In this document: piece after piece, positions 58,148 through 64,000 of the stretch | How the letters are laid out: each line of letters opens with the position of its first letter | Numbering within the stretch: position 1 is the stretch's first letter | From: Oxytricha trifallax | Taxonomy: Eukaryota > Ciliophora > Spirotrichea > Sporadotrichida > Oxytrichidae | Direction of reading: 5' to 3' | Length of the DNA: 64,000 nucleotides | NCBI GenBank assembly: GCA_000711775.1 | Contig: ARYC01018444.1 | Coordinates: 53,342 to 117,341, forward strand | Program-made: the position numbers and the translations under genes | Notes under the pieces: generated by a model | Databases searched by the model: none | Seen by the model: the letters and a program-made list of their open reading frames with translations, nothing else | Told to the model about the DNA's origin: nothing

Positions 58148-60480
58148 TCACATTTCTATCTCCTCTATTTTAATATGGATGTAAAAAGAAAATAATTTTC
58201 TTTTTGTAAATTCAAAACGTTTATTCAATTATAACTATGCTTCTCTATTGATAAGCTTGAGATACTGTTTAATCCACAAATTATTAATATTCTCCCTGGT
58301 TTTTACTTGTAATAGACTGTTCTTGAAAGATCTATTGTGTGATTGACTGAACTCTAACTCACTCATGTTCATTTTATCATCTCTAATGACTTGTTAAGCG
58401 GTTTTTTAAACATTTTTACTCTCTGCTTATTACTGAGATTTCAAGGACTCAATCATTATTCTTTCAGCAATATACTTAAAAATAAAGTAGTGATATTATT
58501 CTTTATACTTTTGGTACTGTGTAAGTGATGAAAGAATAATCATTCTGAGTAGCTTGATTTAATCCTAAAAGTAGCTGTTAACAATGACTTTAGGCCCTTG
58601 AGTTCCATAATTGAATTCAGAGAAAAAGTAAACTAGAGATTGCTACTACAATCCACTACCATGATTATTATTGTCAATTGGTTCACAAACGAAAGCTTCT
58701 TTCACATTGCTCAGATAAGTATCATTTTAGCCTGATATTGGGAGACTCTTTCTTAATACATAGAAGTAGCCGTTCTAGTCTTAGCACCAGTATGTTAACA
58801 TTTTAACATGACGTCTTTGGATGAATTATCTTGCTAGGTAGTCTGTAGGTAAATCCAAAGTCTCTTCAATAGTTAAAATATGCTTTTCTTCATTACGATT
58901 TATCTCCCGAACATTTACTTTCATTAAATCGAAGGAATCGTAATGAGAATCCTTATAACTTTTCAGTATGCCCTCTTCTCCTACAGACAACGAATTACCT
59001 GGTACTTGAGCTCTTGCCTTTAGCATAAAGTACTTTTCCTTTATTGAGAAAAATGTTTCTGATTTCCTGAAATTAATCAGTTGTAAAATCAAACCTTAGT
59101 AAAAGAAATCTATTAAGAATTCTATATAGTTTCTTAAGATGTAAAACACTCCAAACAGTAAAGCAAGTAATTTTATCTAATGCTTAAGTACCTTTTTACA
59201 ATATTTATTCTATTTGATTAAGGATTAAGGGCTTAAATGGTTAATCCATTTTAAACAGTAACAGTTTCCCAATTGTGTTCTGGAGTTTTATCACTTAAAT
59301 CACTTTAAACCAGATTTTAAATCTATGTTAGAAAGCCTTGTTAATCTTGTGTCATTTATCCCATTTCAATTTTATAGTCCTATTGACTCTATTAATAGAT
59401 ACGTCTTTTTATTGGTTTCTTATATGAACTCTCTTCTCTTTAATCCAAGTTATCAAGCTAGTCCAATTCTTCCGGTGTAAATCTTGTAGGTGATCTGTGA
59501 TTCTTACCTAATCTTAAAGGTTAATCTGGAGAAACACCTTAAACAAACATCGCACTCATAGACCCTCCCATTAATCTAGTTTGACCGCCAGCAGTTGATC
59601 CCATATTATGATGGGCCCCACCTCCAAATGTCATTCGCTTAAATTCCTCGATTTCAACGAAGTTCCGATCATCTTGGAAAAGCTCGTTTTCATCAAAATA
59701 CTCCTCCTCAACTTTTTACCAATTTTAAGGTTGGGCATAGTGACTCTTTCTATCTGCCAAAAGAGATACTTAATATTAATAAAAATATTTTAATTACACT
59801 CTATCAACTGTAGTTGGATTGAAAAAGGTATTGCTATTATTAATGACTTCATTGACGTTATTTATATCAGTAGTTGTAGTTGATGATTAAATAATCAAGT
59901 TAGTTAAGTTATTGCTCCTTCCAGAGAGTTCCTTCTTCGCAGTACTTGATCCTGGTGCAGAAAAAGATGCTAGCGGAACTTTATGTTTATCAGTAGCTGC
60001 TATTATAAACTCTCTCCATTCAATTGCCTCGCTTAAATTATTGAAGCTTAGGAAGTAAGTTTTGCCGTTGGATGGAGCAGTTTGAATTGATAAGGAATTT
60101 TCTCTCACTTTTACAAGAGTTATGTTACTAATCAGTGTCGTCCCTCTTGGACAAATGTGAATGGATCACCGAAAATCAAAGTATGAATATCTGATTATTT
60201 CTCTCTGCCTGGCTTAAGCCCCAGTATTAAATTTCGTACAGCATTAAATAATAATAATGTTACTAATCAGTGCATCAGTCAAACTAATAGAACCGTTGGC
60301 TTTTACTTCTTCATCCGATTGATAATAAGTCAAGTCTTGATTAGTTTCTAGAGAAAAATGTAAAATATTAGTAATTAATTACCATCAAGAACAAAAAAAA
60401 CGTAAATTCCATCCATAATTAATTGGTCCTTCTCCTAATTTATAAAAGTTTCCCGACTTCAAAATTTTTAGAAATTATAC
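58148..60480 (-). CDS. PH-START lipid-transfer protein, interrupted by a SINE-derived IES
   Basis: N-terminal PH domain: SGNFYKLGEGPINYGWNLRF then FFVLDETNQDLTYYQSD (35-nt intron inside), KANGSISLTDALISNITLVK and the closing helix FNNLSEAIEWREFIIAATDK. A Ser/Thr/Gln-rich linker follows, then a START-like domain: NWETVTVQNGLTIQALNPQS, YFMLKARAQVPGNSL, ILTIEETLDLPTDYLARQFI and GYFYVLRKSLPISG, ending in TGA at 58148. PH plus START resembles EDR2/CERT-type lipid carriers at membranes. Defects: one extra T in the T run near 60398; an intron or IES is needed near 59790 and 59090. The 5' end is uncertain. The IES at 60138-60272 falls in the PH domain. It converges on the DBP5-like gene. Confidence 0.8.
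60138..60272 (-). mobile_element. SINE-like element acting as an IES in the PH domain
   Basis: ATGTTACTAATCAGTG at 60122-60137 and 60257-60272 flanks a 119-bp insert whose body (GGATCACC, AAAGTATGAATATCTGATTA, CTGGCTTAAGCCCCAG, CGTACAGC) and (AAT)n tail match the insert at 34032-34141. Removing one repeat plus insert restores DALISNITLVKVRENSL exactly. Confidence 0.9.
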
Positions 60481-60592
60481 TTTTAAGTTTAAAATTATGA
60501 ATAAACACTAATTATAATTATTAATTTGATTCACAAACACTAAGAAGTAATTTGATTCATAAATTATTAATCTTTTAATATTTCAATTCTAA

Positions 60593-62481
60593 ATTCTCTC
60601 ATAAAAAAGCATATAAGGATTTCTATTCATTAACACTTGCTAGCTGATGATATTGGTATTTAAATCATCACATAACACCTACTTATCTTTGTGATATTAT
60701 TTCACTTTATCATTGGATGGGAAAAGCTTTTTGTAGGAAACATAATGCCCACTAAAGGCTGAACCAAAATGTTCAATAACCCCTGATAGTCTATATTTCA
60801 CATCCACTTGATACCCTTTTTATTTAATAGAAGACTAAAATAGAGAAAAATAATAGGTGGTTAGATTTCTTATTATTTTTGATAAATCAAGAACATCAAG
60901 ATATGAGACTTGTTAACGATTTAGCACCATGTCTTCTGCCATAGAATAAATTACTCTTTTAATGTGAAGACATAAAATTTTCTATAAAATCTCTAAATTA
61001 TTAACAAAACCTACTGGTGGGTAAGCAACTGAAAACTTCTTTGATATTGTAGACTGAATTTTATCTATCTTTAAAACTATTTAATTTTGGGATTTAGCCT
61101 TAAATGCCTTCAGTTTTCAAATTAAAAATAAAAATGATTATATTTATAAATTAGCAAAGGTTTCTTCATCTAAATCAGGAATCTTTAACATGATTCTTAG
61201 CGCATCAAGGACTTCTTCTATTTATTTAATAGTATATTCATTTGGACTTGAATTTTCAGGTCCCCTTATTTTAGCACTTTCATTTGATATATAAGTCCTC
61301 AAACTGCACTTCATGCATGTAAAATCTTGAATCTATTCGCTCTAAAAGTACTACTCCAAACTCTTATAAATATCAGACTTTACTTCAACACTCAGGTCAT
61401 AGAAATCTTCCCATCTATGCAATTCCTGGTCATTTCCACATCTTAAGCATTTTATAGTACTGAGGTACACACCTACGAAAGAGTTTAAACCTATCTTCTT
61501 GTTTGTGCTAAATCTTTTATTTACAGAATGCCTTTTAAGAGTCTAATCAAGAATAACTAGATTGATTAATCTCAGAATTTGAGTTATGTAAAGAAGGTAT
61601 TTGGGCGATATTTTCTATCAGATTAGCAGATATATTAGTTGATAGATCACAATTAAAGTCAATGATATTGCTCTAGTTTTCAAGATTAAATTATTCTTTG
61701 AATTCCAGACTTGACTACTGTAATTCTGAATCTTTTAATTGTAAACTTCCTATTATATCTTGCAAATATTTTTACTTTAAACGATCTGGGGAATCACTGA
61801 TAGAATCTTCAGTAGATATGCTTAACAATTCTGGTGAATCAAGTCCCTAATCAAAAGTCATTTTCCCAAGTATTATGCAGTAACCTTAATTATTCTCTCT
61901 TGCAAATAAAACAATAATTCATGAGAGTCTTACTATTTAAAGGCGTTAATTGTATTACTTTCCATGCATATCAAAGAAAACAGATGACTAGAGTTTAAGT
62001 CTTCTCCGCCTCTACTAATCTCAATTAATTAGTTTATCAGTATCATGGTTATTATAGAATCATTGTCTGTAGTCATCATATTTATATTCTTCCATATTTT
62101 GTTAGAGTATTCCATAAACAAAGGAGACCTTACTAGAACTTGCAATAGTGAGTTCATATAGCACGTATTTCCTAGATTTGGCAGTCCATAAGACATGCAG
62201 TATTTTCGTTTTTAAGAAGTTTGAAGTTTTATTTGATCTTCAACCTCATTTGAGAATACACCTAATAGGCCTTTTTCATCAAATTATTCTTATTTAAGGG
62301 TTTAATCATATTTTTAATCTAAACTGTTTACTAATTCGATTTGCTTATGTTCATATAACTTATAGAATTTATGAAGCATAAGTGAAAATAAAGCTGCACT
62401 CGATACACCTAATAGCAAAAACGCTTTAGGTGTGAGAATAAGATATCTGAAGTGTTATAGGGTTTTTTAGCTGTCTTCCAT
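60593..62481 (-). CDS. USP30-like ubiquitin carboxyl-terminal hydrolase
   Basis: Starts MEDSQKTLQHFRYLILTPKA; the hydrophobic stretch AFLLLGVSSAALFSLML is a likely N-terminal membrane anchor, as in mitochondrial USP30. Cys box GLPNLGNTCYMNSLLQVL, then FKQQDSHELLFYLQERI. A GTTACT...GATTAG intron and an acidic insertion precede the finger region (GVYLSTIKCLRCGNDQELHR, DFTCMKCSLRTYI). His box: SGVIEHFGSAFSGHYVSYKK and the end NRNPYMLFYERIQN, TGA at 60593. All catalytic boxes are present. One frame step near 61545 (SSYS to DQTLKRHS) and a segment near 61140-61090 need an IES, intron or sequence correction. Clips ubiquitin from mitochondrial or peroxisomal surface proteins (by family). TBE D starts about 220 bp upstream. 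Confidence 0.88.
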
Positions 62482-62842
62482 TAAAATTTATTTGAATTAA
62501 TTAAATAATTTTTAATGATTACTGATAAAAATCTAAGGTAAATTTTATACTTATGAAGATTTAACACAGTTACAAACTAATAACCTCTTTTTTATATTGC
62601 TTTAATAATTGTTGATAAATAAATACTTTGTTTGCTATTATTAATCTTAATAGTGCTTTAGTGACAATTATTGTTCAAATGTCTTTTTCAGTTGATTATA
62701 CATTCAAAACCCCAAAACCCTTTCAGTAGTTTGATTGAGTTTTTGATTGATAAAAGTAGACTGTTAGTGCATACTTTATTAGGGTTTTAATAGGGTTTAT
62801 GTAGGGGTTTAATGTTTAAATATTAGTAATTTAAGTGAGTAT

Positions 62843-63890
62843 ATGCGAGGTTTGGGGTCAGCTTATGACAGCGAATATATAGATTTATTGTTAAGTTGCG
62901 ATATGGATGTGATGAATATAGTGAATAACTCAAGCCTGTTCTGAATTATACATCTATTGCAAGACTGCTCCATAAATCTCCTGCAACTGTGAGGTCTCAT
63001 TGTCTATTAGCATTAAATTTAAAGAGACAGCATCTAATTCTAAACCTAAAAGACCTCTAAAATTTTAGCAGCATCATATCGATTATCTAATTAATGATAA
63101 GACTCTTAAAGACTGGGCTCATTTCTCTCTATCCTAGAGGGCTGTGATGTTTCATCGCCAATTTCCTGAGCTTCACATATCTGCTTAATCGATAGCTAAC
63201 ATATATAAAAAGAACGGAATATCTTACAAGACTGTCAATCGCATTATGAGAGTGATTGACTTAAATGTTCCATTTTATAAGACTAATTTAAATTATATAT
63301 TCGATTAAATGCAGAGGTCTTAAGAGCATAATATAAAGTTCATACACGCTGATGAAGCTGTATTTACATTCAATACCTTTATATCAAGGTCTTGGTACAA
63401 GAGGTATAGTAATATAGAAGTTTATGACTAAAAGGTTAAATTTAAACTCATGCTATTCTTGGAGGAATAAGTGAAGATAGTGGCCTCGAGACTTATGTTA
63501 TTCACCCTCGTTCTATAAACACTGAATAATATATTAAGTTCTTGCAATAACTCAGAGATAAGTACGCTGACTAAGAGATTATTCTATTCGTTGATAACTT
63601 GTCAGTTCATAAAACTAAAGACTCAAGAGAGGAATATGAAAGGCTAAATATAACACCTGTATTTAATGTTCCTTACAGCCCTCAGTTCAATGGAATTGAA
63701 TTATATTGGGGATTACTGAAAGGTCATTATAAGAAATTGCTGCTCTACCATCTGATGCATGAATTAAAGATAGATACAGTCGATTTTATTAAGAGTGCTG
63801 CAAAGAGAGTCAGCGATGATAAAGCTAAAGTATGCGCAAGAGAAGGGGAGATTTTGTGTATATATAAAAGTTTTAGATTTAAACGAATGA
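62843..63890 (+). pseudogene. TBE D transposase, broken
   Basis: Starts MRGLGSAYDSEYIDLLL. One base is lost at about 62890, then KPVLNYTSIARLLHKSPATV. The 59-nt segment 63013-63071 sits exactly where A and B have an intron, but its donor reads TT instead of GT. Catalytic regions FIHADEAVFTFNTF, EIILFVDNLSVHKTKDSR and PYSPQFNGIELYWGLLKGHY (Asp-to-Glu spacing 34 residues); another shift occurs near 63440. From 63599 to the end it is uninterrupted. Probably inactive unless the breaks are sequence errors. Confidence 0.88.
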
Positions 63891-63896
63891 ATAAGT

Positions 63897-64000
63897 TCAC
63901 ATATTAAATTTTCCCGTAAAGGGATTTGGCTTCTCTTTCTTTTCTTCCTCTTAAGGCTTGCTTGGGCTTATGTTTCTTCTCTTAGTGCCAGCTCCTGCAT
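63897..64000 (-). CDS. TBE D middle ORF, C-terminal end (partial)
   Basis: Reads DAGAGTKRRNISPSKPQEE to PFTGKFNM then TGA at 63897, matching the C-terminus of the intact protein at 27445-28233. It ends 6 bp from the transposase stop, the same spacing as in copy B. The rest lies beyond the window. Confidence 0.85.

Larger units (their letters stand above)
62705..64000 (+). mobile_element. TBE transposon copy D, cut by window end
   Basis: Left end CAAAACCCCAAAACCC preceded by ATT (62702-62704). The terminal repeat is nearly identical to copy C (TTTCAGTAGTTTGATTGAGT, GGGTTTTAATAGGGTTTATG). Transposase (+) then the 3' end of the middle ORF (-), as in copy A. Confidence 0.95.

Noticed and set aside
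1-64000. CRISPR arrays, bacterial operons, ribosome-binding sites, tRNA or rRNA genes
   Set aside because: None seen. Gene structure is eukaryotic, and apart from the B-box-like motif in repeat R no RNA gene pattern was found.

Overview
The window reads as germline (micronuclear) DNA of a spirotrich ciliate close to Oxytricha/Stylonychia. Four things point there. (1) Real genes open only when TAA and TAG are read as Gln and TGA as the sole stop. (2) Genes are cut by short AT-rich internal eliminated sequences (IESs) that begin and end in the same few bases (pointers). (3) Introns are tiny and AT-rich. (4) There are four TBE-type transposons whose ends are C4A4 telomere-like repeats with an ANT target duplication. 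I inferred the organism from these signs; no database search was possible.

Layout. 1-5.4 kb is AT-rich with nothing recognisable. 5.4-10.3 kb holds two palindromic MITEs and an old, very diverged relative of TBE with the same three-gene plan (kinase, middle ORF, transposase). 14.1-16.2 kb is a GC-rich dispersed repeat (R1) flanked by inverted arrays of a ~20-bp motif. 18.5-20 kb has a Tc1/mariner-like transposase relic and a long-inverted-repeat MITE. 21.2 kb is a small gene with TBE copy A (21676-29813) beside it; a second TBE (B, 25293-29401) is inserted inside A's kinase gene. 29.9-37.5 kb holds small intact ciliate-code ORFs, a second MITE of the 19.3-kb family, and two inverted R copies, one with a SINE-like insert. 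37.57-40.07 kb is a truncated TBE (C) with an intact zinc-finger/kinase ORF, fused to an R fragment.

40.4-62.5 kb is gene-dense: AIF-like oxidoreductase, a mitochondrial helical-repeat protein, a p24 cargo receptor (complete), a C2H2 zinc-finger protein, three unknown proteins, a NAT10/Kre33 fragment, a RAP-domain protein, a DBP5-like RNA helicase, a PH-START lipid-transfer protein and a USP30-like deubiquitinase. TBE copy D begins at 62705 and runs off the end.

Several of these genes (AIF, zinc finger, NAT10, RAP, DBP5) carry in-frame TGA codons and single-base frameshifts, while neighbours are clean. Removing IESs at their pointers restores many reading frames exactly. The best observations are a SINE-like element that has become an IES inside the PH-START gene, a shared 59-nt intron in the TBE transposases, and the diverged TBE-like family near 8 kb.
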